A stretch of DNA of 64,000 bases from an uncultured Bacteroidales bacterium. Lineage in GTDB: Bacteria; Bacteroidota; Bacteroidia; Bacteroidales; UBA932. The translations under genes and the position numbers were made by a program. The stretch spans positions 52,010 through 116,009 of the forward strand of contig CAMJBH010000005.1 in assembly GCA_946403855.1 (NCBI GenBank), written 5' to 3'. Positions 17,359-26,545 of the stretch are shown in pieces. The notes under the pieces were generated by a model. That model made no database searches. It saw only the letters and a list, made by a program, of their open reading frames with translations, and was not told the DNA's origin. Position 1 is the first letter of the stretch. Each line of letters starts with the position of its first letter.

Positions 17359-17796
17359 CTAATATCCCAGGGACGAGAGCAGCTGGCGGGTCAGTTCACG
17401 TGCTTTGATTTCTGCGGAATCCAGAACGTCAAGGCCCATCGCCTCGATATATCCCGAATACTCCATGCCAGCGACCACAAGCAGTACCAAGCCCCTTGAG
17501 TGCTCCGGCGCGAGCTGGTGAAGGTATTCCCTTCCTTTCGCCGCCCCCTCTGCGCCACTTTTTACTACCGTAAAACCGCCCTCGCGGACGATTTCGCCAT
17601 CACGTATAATGCAATATCCTATGGAACTGGAAAGGTTTCCGGTCTGGTCCTCATAGCGGTGGCTCCGGCTGGCGGTCTGGCAGACGCTCTCGCCGATTTC
17701 GGATAGAGCCTCAACGAGCCTTTCGATGGTCCTCTCAACGCCTTGGCGGACAAACGCCGTCTCTTTGCTTTGGGGTGTAAGCCGTCGGATTGGCAT
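17359..17796 (-). CDS. HK97 gp10-like neck/tail-joining protein
   Basis: 145 residues. An N-terminal helix is followed by 'YEDQTGNLSSSIGYCIIRDG', which is the 'tgnLr.Sig' signature of the HK97 gp10 family. It lies between the head-closure and tail-terminator genes. The role is structural, in head-tail joining. Confidence 0.7.
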   Translation of the reverse strand: MPIRRLTPQSKETAFVRQGVERTIERLVEALSEIGESVCQTASRSHRYEDQTGNLSSSIGYCIIRDGEIVREGGFTVVKSGAEGAAKGREYLHQLAPEHSRGLVLLVVAGMEYSGYIEAMGLDVLDSAEIKARELTRQLLSSLGY

Positions 17797-17800
17797 GGTG

Positions 17801-18121
17801 TCAGACCTTAATCAGAACCTGCCCGACCTTCTCCAGCTGCTCGATGCTCTGAACCTCGAACGTCCCGACAGACGTAGTTCCGTCCTTCCGGAACAGCTCT
17901 ATGGTCTGTGCATCGAAGCTCTGGAGGTCGATTCGGACCCTGTAGGATTCCCTCGTGAAGTAGCTGTCATCAGCCTGGCCCCTTATGTCCTTCTGGACGG
18001 TCTCATAATGGCAGGGGATTGCCTCGCCACGGGTTTCAGTGACAGCAACCGGCTTTCCGTTCTGGAAGCCGCCGCCGGTCTTCTGGACCACCTTGATGAA
18101 ACCATTCGGGAAGTAAATCAT
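17801..18121 (-). CDS. Head closure (stopper) protein
   Basis: 106 residues, a small beta-barrel-like protein ('GEAIPCHYETVQKDIRGQAD'). It sits between the connector and neck genes and overlaps the connector gene by 4 nt. The position matches SPP1 gp16/HK97 gp7-type head closure proteins. The call rests on gene order and size. Confidence 0.55.
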   Translation of the reverse strand: MIYFPNGFIKVVQKTGGGFQNGKPVAVTETRGEAIPCHYETVQKDIRGQADDSYFTRESYRVRIDLQSFDAQTIELFRKDGTTSVGTFEVQSIEQLEKVGQVLIKV

Positions 18122-18435
18122 AAGAACGTGACCCTTGGCTTTTTCGTCAGCTCATCCTTAATCCCATATTCCTTGCATTGTAATCTGTACCAATCGAGAA
18201 TCGCTTCCCGGCTGGCCTTGGATATGCTAACGCCGCCCTCGGAGACGGCCTGCGGCATAATGAGCAGCTTGGGCACCGCCTTTATCATGGCGATGCTCGC
18301 CTCCCTGTGGTTGGAAGCCGAGACTTCGGCGCTGGCGGTCAGCTTGTTCTTGAGCACGATGTCAAGAACGGTGGCATCCGACAACCTCACGCCGAAGTCC
18401 TCGAACTGCTTCACTATGAACTCGGATATCGTCAT
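18118..18435 (-). CDS. Head-tail connector (DUF6706-like)
   Basis: 105 residues from ATG 18435 (MTISEFIVKQFEDFGVRLSD). The track start at 18513 would overlap the capsid gene by 70 nt and is rejected. Helical N-terminus, then 'KASREAILDWYRLQCKEYGI'. It is the first gene after the major capsid protein, where siphophages encode the gp6/gp15-type adaptor ring. The DUF6706 assignment is from memory of the pattern 'SEFI.K.FGD.GV.LS'. Confidence 0.6.
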   Translation of the reverse strand: MTISEFIVKQFEDFGVRLSDATVLDIVLKNKLTASAEVSASNHREASIAMIKAVPKLLIMPQAVSEGGVSISKASREAILDWYRLQCKEYGIKDELTKKPRVTFL

Positions 18436-18443
18436 CGCAGCTA

Positions 18444-19535
18444 CTACTCGAAAGCGGAGCAGTCGATGAGACCCATCCTGTTGGAACGGTTGATATCGAC
18501 AATCCAGTCGCAACCGTACTCCATGAAACGCCCTTCCTTGGTGCGCTCCGTCGCGATGAACATGCCGTAGTCCTGCTCGGTATAAGCCTTGCCGGGGATA
18601 CGGTCCTTGAGCTCATACGGGGTGTGGTGACGGAGGTTGCCGATTTTCTCGCCCGGCAGGAGGGAAATCTTGTAGTTGGGCACGGCGTTGATGGCCGAGC
18701 CGTCCTGCATGTTGATATAGACCTCCTTGAGCTTGATGCGGTAGGGAATCTGGAGAGACGCGAACACGTCGTTGACGATGTTCGGGGAAATGAGGGAGAT
18801 GCTGTGGCCCACCTCGAAGTTCGCCACCTTCGTCAGGAAATTATCCTTGAACTCCTGGCACCCGAGGATGCACTTGGTGAAGGTGAAGCGGTTCATTTCC
18901 ATGATGGTCGCATCGCAACCGGCCAGACGCAGGGTCGGGATGGCGTTGATGAGGTAGGAAATGAAGGTGCTCTTGTTGCCGGCGACGGGGACGAGCTTGT
19001 TCTTCCCGGTCTTGAAGGGAAGGGTGATGGTGTTGATTTTCACACCGTTCTCGTCGGCCTTGCTGCGGACAGAAGCCTGGCCGCTGAACTTGAGGTCGTT
19101 GAGCATCAGGTCCATGCGCTTGTGGGGCGCGAGGGCGCACTGGCGGAAATCGTCAACGAGGAAGTTGACGACAGCCTCCATATCCTCCTGACGGCCCAGA
19201 CGGTTCAGGGTCTCGACGAGCTCCTGGAGACGGTCGAGGCGGTCGTTATCCATCTGGTAGGCTTCACCGAGGGAGCCGACTTCGCCCTGACCCTTGGCCA
19301 TCGCGTGACGCTTGCGGACGGGCTTGTTGGCATTCTTGTCGATGAAGGAACCGATGATGACGGCGGTCTGGTTGCCGGAGAAGGTCTTGAACGTCCCGTC
19401 AGGGTTGGTGGGCAGAGGGTCGAGGTAATCCGGCCAGTCGATGCGGTCCTGGTCGGTGAGAGTTACCAGCGCCCTGTTGATGACCACGTTCATAAAGACG
19501 GGATTCGCAAGAATGTTGTCAATAGTGTAAATCAT
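18444..19535 (-). CDS. Major capsid protein
   Basis: 363 residues, beginning 'MIYTIDNILANPVFMNVVIN', with 'RIDWPDYLDPLPTN' and a C-terminal 'RFMEYGCDWIVDINRSNRMG'. Length and place (portal, scaffold, head fibre, capsid, connectors) fit an HK97-fold capsid protein, closest in style to the P2-gpE/lambda-gpE-type family. No prohead protease gene was recognised next to it. Confidence 0.8.
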   Translation of the reverse strand: MIYTIDNILANPVFMNVVINRALVTLTDQDRIDWPDYLDPLPTNPDGTFKTFSGNQTAVIIGSFIDKNANKPVRKRHAMAKGQGEVGSLGEAYQMDNDRLDRLQELVETLNRLGRQEDMEAVVNFLVDDFRQCALAPHKRMDLMLNDLKFSGQASVRSKADENGVKINTITLPFKTGKNKLVPVAGNKSTFISYLINAIPTLRLAGCDATIMEMNRFTFTKCILGCQEFKDNFLTKVANFEVGHSISLISPNIVNDVFASLQIPYRIKLKEVYINMQDGSAINAVPNYKISLLPGEKIGNLRHHTPYELKDRIPGKAYTEQDYGMFIATERTKEGRFMEYGCDWIVDINRSNRMGLIDCSAFE

Positions 19536-19550
19536 AGCTTGTAATCCTTT

Positions 19551-20351
19551 TTATACGAACATGAAACGGGACGTGAGGGAAGCCTTGTCAGCCTCGGTCA
19601 CAGGGACGTAAAGCTCGGCCTCCTTGATTTCGTAAGCACGGAAGAGGGCGGTGACGGTCGCGCCGGTCTCCACCTTGGTGCGTGCATAGTTGAGAGCGGT
19701 CGCCACGCGGGCGGCCTTGTAGGAGCTGGCCGTCTTTTCCTCGATGACTGCGCCAGCGTCGAGCTTGGCGGTGAGGGCGGTGACGGTCAGGGTGTCGTAA
19801 TCGGCACGGGAGGTGTCGATAGCGGAAACGGCGATGTCGTTGGTGCCGTCGGAGAGCGTGCAAGCGCCGGTGATGCCGGAGCCCTTCGCAATCTTGACGG
19901 AGGTAGCCTCAGCCGCCGCGTTGGCAAACACCTTCGCGGTGAGCTTCACAGCCTCGGCCTCGGAGAGGACCGCACCGGCTGCGATGGCCTCGGACAGAGC
20001 GGAAACCGTCAGCTCGTCGTAAGCCTCTTCGGACTTATCGACGGCGGACACCGTAACCACGACACCGTTGGGCAGGACAAACTTGCCAGCCTTGGCGAAG
20101 CTGCCCTTCTGGATTTTGACGGACGTTGCAGCGGCCGCAGCGGCCTCCACCACCTTCAGGTTGTTGACCACGTAAGCCTTGCGGTTCACGAAGTCAATCT
20201 GGAGAGGGCAGAGGACGGGGACGTGAGCACCAGCGGGAAGGCCCTCGGTGTCAAGGTTGAAACCACCCTGAGAACGATAGCCGGAATCTACCGCATAAAG
20301 CTCCCTCTCGACCTCAAAAGCATTGTCGTCGTAAATAACTCCTGCTGCCAT
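19551..20351 (-). CDS. Head fibre/decoration protein with duplicated domain
   Basis: 266 residues. Two copies of a module of about 60 residues are visible: 'ATSVKIQKGSFAKAGKFVLP' with 'VSAVDKSEEAYDELTVSALS', and 'ATSVKIAKGSGITGACTLSD' with 'VSAIDTSRADYDTLTVTALT'. The N-terminal 'AGAHVPVLCPLQIDF' resembles head-fibre proteins of phi29 gp8.5 type found in many Bacteroidales phages. It probably decorates the capsid surface and lies between scaffold and capsid genes. Confidence 0.65.
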   Translation of the reverse strand: MAAGVIYDDNAFEVERELYAVDSGYRSQGGFNLDTEGLPAGAHVPVLCPLQIDFVNRKAYVVNNLKVVEAAAAAATSVKIQKGSFAKAGKFVLPNGVVVTVSAVDKSEEAYDELTVSALSEAIAAGAVLSEAEAVKLTAKVFANAAAEATSVKIAKGSGITGACTLSDGTNDIAVSAIDTSRADYDTLTVTALTAKLDAGAVIEEKTASSYKAARVATALNYARTKVETGATVTALFRAYEIKEAELYVPVTEADKASLTSRFMFV

Positions 20352-20367
20352 AATTGATTGGGGTTAA

Positions 20368-21069
20368 TTAGGATTTTTTGTTTTTCTCTGCCGCGAGCTG
20401 GTCGGTTTTCTCCTGTGCGGCTTTCAGGAGGGGGTCTTCATCGCCCTGTTGGCCCGCGCCGGACTGGTCGGGCTGACGATTACCGGAATGATTGGCGTTA
20501 GCCACAGCCTGCTCGTCATCCTTGAAGGACTGCTCCACGGTTTCGGCAAATGCTTTCACCTCGTCCTCATCCTTGAACTCACGCCCGTTGATGATGGGCG
20601 CGTAGAATGATTCGCGGACCCCTTTTTCCTTGAGGATGGCTACCAGAGTGGAGCCGAAGCCCTGCTGCTTGGCCGCGTTCGCCTTTGCGGTCTCCCGCTC
20701 TTCGATTGCGTCCAGGCGCTCGGCGAGCTTCTTTGCCCACGCGGGTTCCTCTTGGTTGTTGGGCTGCTGTTGCGCAGGTTGCGTTTGGTTTCCAGATGTG
20801 CCCCCTGCATCGACCGGCTTTCCGTCTTTCAGGTTGTGCTTGGTCTCATAATCAGTCACTGCCTTGGTCGAGGCCGTGGCGACAGCCTGATTAACCCTGA
20901 AATCCGAATAGGTCTCCATCACCTGTGAGGTCGTAACGGCATCGACTGCCGCCTGAACGTCCTCTGCTTTGGTCGTCTCCTTTGCGAGTTTCCTCGCCAT
21001 AGGCTCCAGCCAGCTGGCCTCTACCCCAGGGAATTTCTGTTGCAAGGCCGCAAGAATTTGTTTGAACAT
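20368..21069 (-). CDS. Capsid scaffold protein
   Basis: 233 residues from ATG 21069 (MFKQILAALQQKFPGVEASW). Highly charged, Gln/Glu/Ala/Lys-rich and helical, with a low-complexity centre ('GNQTQPAQQQPNNQEEP') and a charged C-terminus. This composition, between portal and capsid, is characteristic of scaffolds that guide procapsid assembly. No protease motif was seen. The track start at 21153 adds an unlikely Arg-rich extension. Confidence 0.7.
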   Translation of the reverse strand: MFKQILAALQQKFPGVEASWLEPMARKLAKETTKAEDVQAAVDAVTTSQVMETYSDFRVNQAVATASTKAVTDYETKHNLKDGKPVDAGGTSGNQTQPAQQQPNNQEEPAWAKKLAERLDAIEERETAKANAAKQQGFGSTLVAILKEKGVRESFYAPIINGREFKDEDEVKAFAETVEQSFKDDEQAVANANHSGNRQPDQSGAGQQGDEDPLLKAAQEKTDQLAAEKNKKS

Positions 21070-21189
21070 AAAAAGCGCTTTTTGGTTACTATAAATTCGA
21101 TGTCGCAAAATTACCCGGGACGCGCACGCAAGACCACGTTTCCGGGGATTCATCCGTGAATGTCACCGGGTGCGTTCACCAAATAATTT

Positions 21190-21229
21190 CAAAAAACGCA
21201 AGTGGCCGCACCTGTCAGGGCACGGCCAC
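21190..21229 (-). terminator. Intrinsic terminator downstream of portal gene
   Basis: On the minus strand a GTGGCCG/CGGCCAC stem (202-208 with 223-229) is followed by TTGCGTTTTTT. Two smaller hairpins precede it (CCGCC-TTGT-GGCGG at 21268-21281 and CCCC-TTTC-GGGG at 21232-21243). Placed between portal and scaffold genes, it may set terminase/portal expression below that of the structural genes. Confidence 0.6.
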
Positions 21230-21287
21230 CGCCCCTTTCGGGGACTACAAACAAGAAGATGAAATACCCGCCTTGTGGCGGATGGGT

Positions 21288-22820
21288 CTATTTGGCCAGG
21301 GCGCTGACTGCGGGCTTCTCGCCGCTCTTCGCCTCGCCTTGGCCGTTCTGGGCATCCTTCTGGGCCTGCTCCTTGTCCTCTTTGTCAATCTGGGCGATTT
21401 CTTCCTCCACCTGGTCCGTCATACCAAGGAACATGATACCGCTCTTGCGGCTCATAAACTTGGCATCCTTCGCGCCGGTGGCAATCTCCAGCTTCTCCTT
21501 CAGGTTGTCGATGCTGTAGGGCTGAATCTCCACGGTGATGTCGATGGTGCCGGCAGCTTCTTTCAGGCCCGGGCACATGGAGCCGATGGCCGCAACGAGG
21601 AAGTTGTAACGGCGCTGTAGGAACTCGCCCAGGACCTCGGCGTGATTGTCAACGGCAAGGAGAATCTGCATGAACATATACTTGAACGCCACGCCGGAGA
21701 CGGCCTGCCCGAGGTTCTTCATGTTCTCGAACGTGATGCGTGGCGTAGAGGTCAGGCCGTAGATGTTCTCCAGCAGGGTGGTTATCTCCAGCTTGATGGC
21801 CTCCGGGGTCTGGTCCCAAGTCAGGTAGAACGCATCGCCCTCTTCCTCAATCTTAATCATCCTGCGCCGCTCGTCCTGATTGCCGAGGCCAGCTTCACCG
21901 GCCAGCTCGCCCTTCAGGATGAGGTACGGGAAGAAGTGGTAATCTATGCAGTCGGCATAGTCGGACAGCACCTTCTCCAGACGGGCCCTCTGGGGCTTGA
22001 TGTTGTGGCACAGGGTGCGGTCGCGGTAGCCGTAGATGCAGGGGAGCTTCGGGAAGTGATGCTCGAAGCTCTTGCGCTCGTCCAGGGACCACACGCCGCT
22101 GACCTTCTTCCAGACAAAGACGTTAGTTGCCGTGACCGTCTGGAAAAACTCGACGCGGCGACGGCCGAACAGGGTATGCTCCGTGATGGTGTAGGAACGG
22201 CTCTGGGCCACGTAGTCGCCGGTCTCATCGAAGAACGGATAAAGGGTGTCGCCACGGAACGGGGACCAGATAGTGCAGCGCAGCTTGTTGGCGGGCTTGA
22301 CGGAGCCGAACAGCTGCTTGATTTTGGCCGCGACCTTCGCCCAGAAGCCGGTGTCGGTCTTCTCGTACCAATACTCCACGACATCCTGCTCCGAGAACCA
22401 GGTGCGGGTGACGCGCTTGTTCTGGTAGCGGATTTTGTTGTCGCGGTTGATGGTCTGGACTACGGCGTACAGGTCATCCTCTTTCTTCCCGTTGGACTTG
22501 TAGGAGAGCAGGGGGTCCTTGCCGACGGTGAAGGCCGTGTGAATGTTCACAATCTCCTGCTCGATGGGCAGGGCGACGCGGTTCACGTCCTCTTCCTGAT
22601 AGATGGCGGGCTTGATGATGTTGTCATCTTCGCCGTATTCGGCCTCCTTCACCAGTACCTTCCGCTTCTTGCGGATGGACGGGTTCATAACGTCGTGCTG
22701 GTCGGGGTCCCACTCATCCCGCAGCTCCTTGACCTTCGGGAGCGGGGTCTTTCGGTAGGCTTTAAGCAGTTGTATCTTCTTCGAGATATCTTCCACTGCA
22801 AGGATTTCTTCAAGTGTCAT
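21288..22820 (-). CDS. Portal protein (SPP1 gp6-like)
   Basis: 510 residues. N-terminal 'KELRDEWDPDQHDVMNPSIR', central beta-rich clip/wing region, and a long helical C-terminal region ('GEFLQRRYNFLVAAIGSM'). It follows the large terminase gene, and size and pattern agree with the SPP1 gp6 family. The portal forms the dodecameric vertex through which DNA is packed and ejected. Confidence 0.85.
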   Translation of the reverse strand: MTLEEILAVEDISKKIQLLKAYRKTPLPKVKELRDEWDPDQHDVMNPSIRKKRKVLVKEAEYGEDDNIIKPAIYQEEDVNRVALPIEQEIVNIHTAFTVGKDPLLSYKSNGKKEDDLYAVVQTINRDNKIRYQNKRVTRTWFSEQDVVEYWYEKTDTGFWAKVAAKIKQLFGSVKPANKLRCTIWSPFRGDTLYPFFDETGDYVAQSRSYTITEHTLFGRRRVEFFQTVTATNVFVWKKVSGVWSLDERKSFEHHFPKLPCIYGYRDRTLCHNIKPQRARLEKVLSDYADCIDYHFFPYLILKGELAGEAGLGNQDERRRMIKIEEEGDAFYLTWDQTPEAIKLEITTLLENIYGLTSTPRITFENMKNLGQAVSGVAFKYMFMQILLAVDNHAEVLGEFLQRRYNFLVAAIGSMCPGLKEAAGTIDITVEIQPYSIDNLKEKLEIATGAKDAKFMSRKSGIMFLGMTDQVEEEIAQIDKEDKEQAQKDAQNGQGEAKSGEKPAVSALAK

Positions 22821-22843
22821 GGCTGTATGTATTTAAGAATGAA

Positions 22844-24079
22844 CTATCTGAATGTGCCCTTCGGCACGGTCTTCCGCTTTGCAGTCCTGGGCTTACCCAT
22901 CAGGCGCTCAAGGCAGACGTAGCGCACGCCGTCGATGATGTGGTTATAATCATCCACCGGCTCGTTGAGCCACTTGCCGTCCGCGTCCTGCTGGTAAGTG
23001 TAATTCTTGAACTCCTTGATAGCGTTCAGGGATTGGGCGGTTATGTATATCTTCTGGCAGGACTTCATAAAGTCGATGCCGGCCTCCACGGAGCCCTGAT
23101 ACTTCTTGACCTTGTGCGTCTTGAGCCCACCCTGCCGGAGCTCCTTTTCGAGGCGGGGGTCAGCGGATTCGCAGATGAACTCCAGCGGCTTGCACCTGGT
23201 CTTGCCAGCCTTGATGATGTCCCGGGTGAGCATATCCGTCTGGTAAAAGCGCTCGTCGATGTAGAGGCAATTCTTGTAGAATCCCACTTCGGCGGCGGCT
23301 GTCGGGTCGGTGGTGAAGCCGAAATCCAAGCAGTTCCAGCGCTTCGTGACCCACGGCGGGATGCTGTCGATAATCTCCCAATTCGAGAACACAAGGCCCT
23401 CGATGGTCGCACGCAGGCCGAGGCCGTATATCTTCCACTTGCGGATATCCACCGTCCCGTTGGCGTAGTTCTCTTCGGTCGGCTCGTAGGAGAGAATCTT
23501 GCGGCGGCTGTTCTCCGGGATGAAAGGATTGTCCAGCATCGTGCTGTGGTCGAAGTAGCAGTCGGGACGCGGGCAGACGGTATCGTAAATCCAGTGCTCT
23601 TCCGCGCTGGGGTTGTAGTCCAGGATGGAGAAGCGGGTGGTACGCTGCTCCAGCTGGTCGAAGTCATCCTTGGTCGCCTCCATCGCCTCGTTTATCCAGA
23701 CGATATCGGTGGTGAGACCGTGGAGCTTCTGCACCTCGTCAAGGCCGATGAACTCAAACGTCGTGGTCCCGAGCCGGATAATCTTCAACGTGTTGTTGAT
23801 GCGGCAGTACCTGAGCAGGCCCAGCGACATGAGGATGGTCTTGAAGTCGTTCCAGACGGTTGACTGCAACCACGTCGCACGCTTACGGGCGATGACGACG
23901 CGGTTAGGCTTATCCTGATTCGTCAGGGCGTACTGGATGAAAAACTGGATGATGGAATAGGTCTTCGAGCTACGGGAGCCGCCCTCGAACACGAACACAT
24001 GATAAATCCCCATCGCTACGGCGGAGATTATGCGGGATAGAATCGGGGTCCCATCTATGTTCAGCTCCCTGTTGTTCAC
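22844..24079 (-). CDS. terL: Terminase large subunit (PBSX type)
   Basis: 411 residues. Walker A-like 'FEGGSRSSKTYSI' near residue 31 and Walker B 'TDIVWINEAME' near 122 form the packaging ATPase. The C-terminal nuclease part has the acidic residues 'LDFGFTTDPTAAAEVG' and 'DDYNHIIDGVRY'. The family is Terminase_3/PBSX. The start codon is GTG at 24079, 2 nt after the small-subunit stop, so translation is likely coupled. It drives DNA into the procapsid. Confidence 0.93.
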   Translation of the reverse strand: MNNRELNIDGTPILSRIISAVAMGIYHVFVFEGGSRSSKTYSIIQFFIQYALTNQDKPNRVVIARKRATWLQSTVWNDFKTILMSLGLLRYCRINNTLKIIRLGTTTFEFIGLDEVQKLHGLTTDIVWINEAMEATKDDFDQLEQRTTRFSILDYNPSAEEHWIYDTVCPRPDCYFDHSTMLDNPFIPENSRRKILSYEPTEENYANGTVDIRKWKIYGLGLRATIEGLVFSNWEIIDSIPPWVTKRWNCLDFGFTTDPTAAAEVGFYKNCLYIDERFYQTDMLTRDIIKAGKTRCKPLEFICESADPRLEKELRQGGLKTHKVKKYQGSVEAGIDFMKSCQKIYITAQSLNAIKEFKNYTYQQDADGKWLNEPVDDYNHIIDGVRYVCLERLMGKPRTAKRKTVPKGTFR

Positions 24080-24081
24080 GT

Positions 24082-24918
24082 CTATTCCTTCGGTTTCTTG
24101 AACTTCTCCTGAAGAGCCAGGTCCTCCTTCTGGTTGTAGGTGATGCGGATATTCACCGCCGTAGGCAGGCCGGAGCTATCGCCACCGGCAGCAGCGGCCT
24201 CGGCCTCTTCACGCTTCTTGCGCAGGATATTCTCGCGCCATTCGGGGTCATTGTTGTACAAGAACGTCGCAAGGGCCTGCATGTTGGGCGCTATCTCCAT
24301 TTCGGATTCTTCGGTAATCACCTTGTCCGTGAGATAGTACCAGCCAGTACCACCGCAGCGAGGACAATCCTCTTTCGGGGTCATATCGTTCTCGAAGCAA
24401 CAGGGGCAGCGCTTCTGCACTGCGTTGCGCCGGACGATGGAAGTCTTGCGCTGGCCGAGGGCCATCTGGTAGTACGTGGAACGTGCCGCCTGCAAGATGC
24501 CCGACCGCCCGCGTGTGAGGGCTTGATTTATTAAAATGTTGCGCTGCGTGGGCTCTCCATTGTCATTTGTTTCGTTTTTGAACCGGCTAAATGATTCTGG
24601 AGTAAGGCTTTTCCCGAATTTATCAGCGAGGCCGTAGGCTATAGAAGCATCAGAATAACCGGCAGAAGCAAGCTCCTGAATGGTCTCATAGAAAACCGGG
24701 TCCTCGTAGTCGAATTTCTCCTTTGGACCTGGGCCGCTCTTTTTTTTCTTCGTCGCCTTTTGAGGGGCTGCGGCCGTGGTACTGGCAGAAGGTTCAGGAA
24801 CAGACGTGGGAGCAGAAGCAGCGACATCGGCGGTCTTCTTTTTTTTTGAAGATGCCGACGCAGACGATGATGGAGATTCAGATGCTTTCCTCCTTCTCTT
24901 CTTGGGTTCTACTTCCAT
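24082..24918 (-). CDS. terS: Terminase small subunit
   Basis: 278 residues. A low-complexity Ser/Ala/Lys-rich N-terminus (about 75 residues) is followed by a helix-turn-helix-like part ('QELASAGYSDASIAYGLADK') and a zinc-ribbon-like block with two CxxC pairs ('CPCCFENDMTPKEDCPRC'). It lies directly before terL. The HTH part would recognise the packaging site. The extended N-terminus and zinc ribbon are unusual for the family. Confidence 0.75.
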   Translation of the reverse strand: MEVEPKKRRRKASESPSSSASASSKKKKTADVAASAPTSVPEPSASTTAAAPQKATKKKKSGPGPKEKFDYEDPVFYETIQELASAGYSDASIAYGLADKFGKSLTPESFSRFKNETNDNGEPTQRNILINQALTRGRSGILQAARSTYYQMALGQRKTSIVRRNAVQKRCPCCFENDMTPKEDCPRCGGTGWYYLTDKVITEESEMEIAPNMQALATFLYNNDPEWRENILRKKREEAEAAAAGGDSSGLPTAVNIRITYNQKEDLALQEKFKKPKE

Positions 24919-25028
24919 TCTATTTCAATTACTACCGGTATTATTCCCTTTACATACACCTGTCTGGTGTTATAAATACTTATGCGCGGGGGCGCGGGTG
25001 CGTGCATATACGTGCGGGCGCGGGCGCG

Positions 25029-25778
25029 TTAGTCCACCAGCTCGATTCTATCCACGAACACGTCCCCGTTGATGAACTTCTCATCGGGCGCGTAGCCGAA
25101 GCGCTCGCAGAACTCCGCCTTGGCCTTGGCTGTGGTGAAGGACAGCGTTATGAACGTGTCGGCCTCTGCGGCCTTGGCGGCGGCTTTCTCCGCTACCTGC
25201 TGCTTCACCTGCTTCACGGCCTCTTTCCGGGCGGCTTTCAGCTCTTCCACGGGCTTCTGGGTCTCTTCTATGGCCTTCTTGATGTCGTTAGCCTTGGGGA
25301 CCTCTATCTTGATTCCGAACGCGGCAAGGTCCAGATTGCTGAAACCTGCCCGCTTGGGGTCAATCTGCGGTATCAGGACCTTCACCTTCCCCTCGTTCCA
25401 GCGGCCTTGGGCAGAAGGGTTGTTCATAAAGAAGTTGATTTCGATTTCCGTCTTCTGGTCCACGTCGATGAGCTCGACCTTCAGCTCGTAGTCGTGCTCG
25501 GGATAACCGGCCATCTCGTCCAACAGGCTGACCTTCTGGTGGCCCGATACGATGGTGTAGCCGGTCTGTTTGTTCACGAGGATGCCGCCCAGCAGGCCGA
25601 AGGACTTGAGGCCCCTCTTGAGGGTGTTGCGCTCGTTCTCCCCAATCTCGCGGGGGTTATAGTCCGCCGGGTGAATCTGCGAGCGCATCAGGGTGACGGT
25701 CTCGGAGGCGGTCAGTATCTTTTGCAGCCACTCGGGGATGCCTCCGTTCTCGGCTGCGGGTTTCGATTTCTTTGCCAT
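25029..25778 (-). CDS. ParB/Srx-fold protein, IbrB-like
   Basis: 249 residues. The N-terminal domain has 'IHPADYNPREIGENERNTLK' and 'FGLLGGILVNKQTGYTIVSG', then 'HQKVSLLDEMAG', the ParB/Srx-type nucleotide-binding fold. The C-terminal half is a Lys/Ala-rich helical linker plus a small beta domain. It is paired with a PAPS-reductase-family gene, as in IbrA/IbrB pairs of mobile elements. The pair lies directly before the terminase genes. The biochemical role of such pairs is not settled. The 110-bp gap before terS contains an alternating GC-rich tract (24984-25028). Confidence 0.75.
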   Translation of the reverse strand: MAKKSKPAAENGGIPEWLQKILTASETVTLMRSQIHPADYNPREIGENERNTLKRGLKSFGLLGGILVNKQTGYTIVSGHQKVSLLDEMAGYPEHDYELKVELIDVDQKTEIEINFFMNNPSAQGRWNEGKVKVLIPQIDPKRAGFSNLDLAAFGIKIEVPKANDIKKAIEETQKPVEELKAARKEAVKQVKQQVAEKAAAKAAEADTFITLSFTTAKAKAEFCERFGYAPDEKFINGDVFVDRIELVD

Positions 25779-25853
25779 GTTCTTGCTTGTAGTATATTTA
25801 ATAACTATAGATATATCCCTGTAATAGGCTATAGAAGCATAGATATCGTACTT

Positions 25854-26543
25854 CTACATGTCGCCCCGGTGCTCGGCCCGGTAGAGGATGACTTCGGATA
25901 GGGGGAACGCCTCCAGAATCTTTTGCAGGTCGCCCGGCCAATGCTTCTTCAGGTACAGGAAGCAGTCTTCGCTGAAGGTCAGGCCCTGGGACTTCTGGCG
26001 CTCCGAATAGCGGACCGGCTCGGGGAGACGGCGCTGCCTGATGTAGGCCAGTACCTCGTTGTTGCCCCACTTCGACAGGGGATAGACGTTCTTGGTCTTG
26101 GGCTGAATCGCCTCCAGCACGTAATCCTTGCCCCTGAGCATGATGCCCCGCGTCATGTTGTCGCTCTGCTTCATCCCGTACAGGCACCAGTCGATGCCGA
26201 ACCGCAGGCGGCAGTTGTCGGCCACGTCGGAGAACTTCATCAGCTTCACGTCGGGGTCTGGCTGGCAGTACAGGCCCGATTTCAGGACGTAGGTAAGGCT
26301 CCAGTGCGGGACCTGGTGGAACTCCACGTTGGGATATCTCAACTCCGAATAGTCGATGTACTTCTGTATGTGCTCCATGTCGGGGACGAAGTACATGAAA
26401 ACGCAGACCACGCGGCGGAAATGGGGGGCCACGAGGTCCAGCAGCGCGATGCTGTCCTTGCCCGCGCTGTAGAAGAGAATGACTGAATCCGTCTTGGAAC
26501 GGACCCAGTCAATCACTTCTTGGGTGTGCTCCCTGTTAGTCAT
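25854..26543 (-). CDS. PAPS-reductase-family PP-loop protein, IbrA-like
   Basis: 229 residues. PP-loop 'LFYSAGKDSIALLDL' near residue 27 binds ATP. Also visible are 'DNCRLRFGIDWCLYGMKQSD' and a C-terminal 'PLSKWGNNEVLAYIRQRRLP' typical of PAPS reductase-like adenylyl-transfer enzymes. Together with the downstream ParB-like gene it looks like an IbrA/IbrB pair. Real sulfate reduction is unlikely in a phage; a nucleotide-modifying or regulatory role is inferred. It begins 2 nt after the stop of a 44-codon gene. Confidence 0.75.
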   Translation of the reverse strand: MTNREHTQEVIDWVRSKTDSVILFYSAGKDSIALLDLVAPHFRRVVCVFMYFVPDMEHIQKYIDYSELRYPNVEFHQVPHWSLTYVLKSGLYCQPDPDVKLMKFSDVADNCRLRFGIDWCLYGMKQSDNMTRGIMLRGKDYVLEAIQPKTKNVYPLSKWGNNEVLAYIRQRRLPEPVRYSERQKSQGLTFSEDCFLYLKKHWPGDLQKILEAFPLSEVILYRAEHRGDM

Positions 26544-26545
26544 GG

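Noticed and set aside
24984-25028. Alternating GC-rich tract between terS and the ParB-like gene as a packaging site
   Set aside because: It lies near terS, but no repeats or known cos/pac pattern could be tied to it; noted only in the ParB-like entry.
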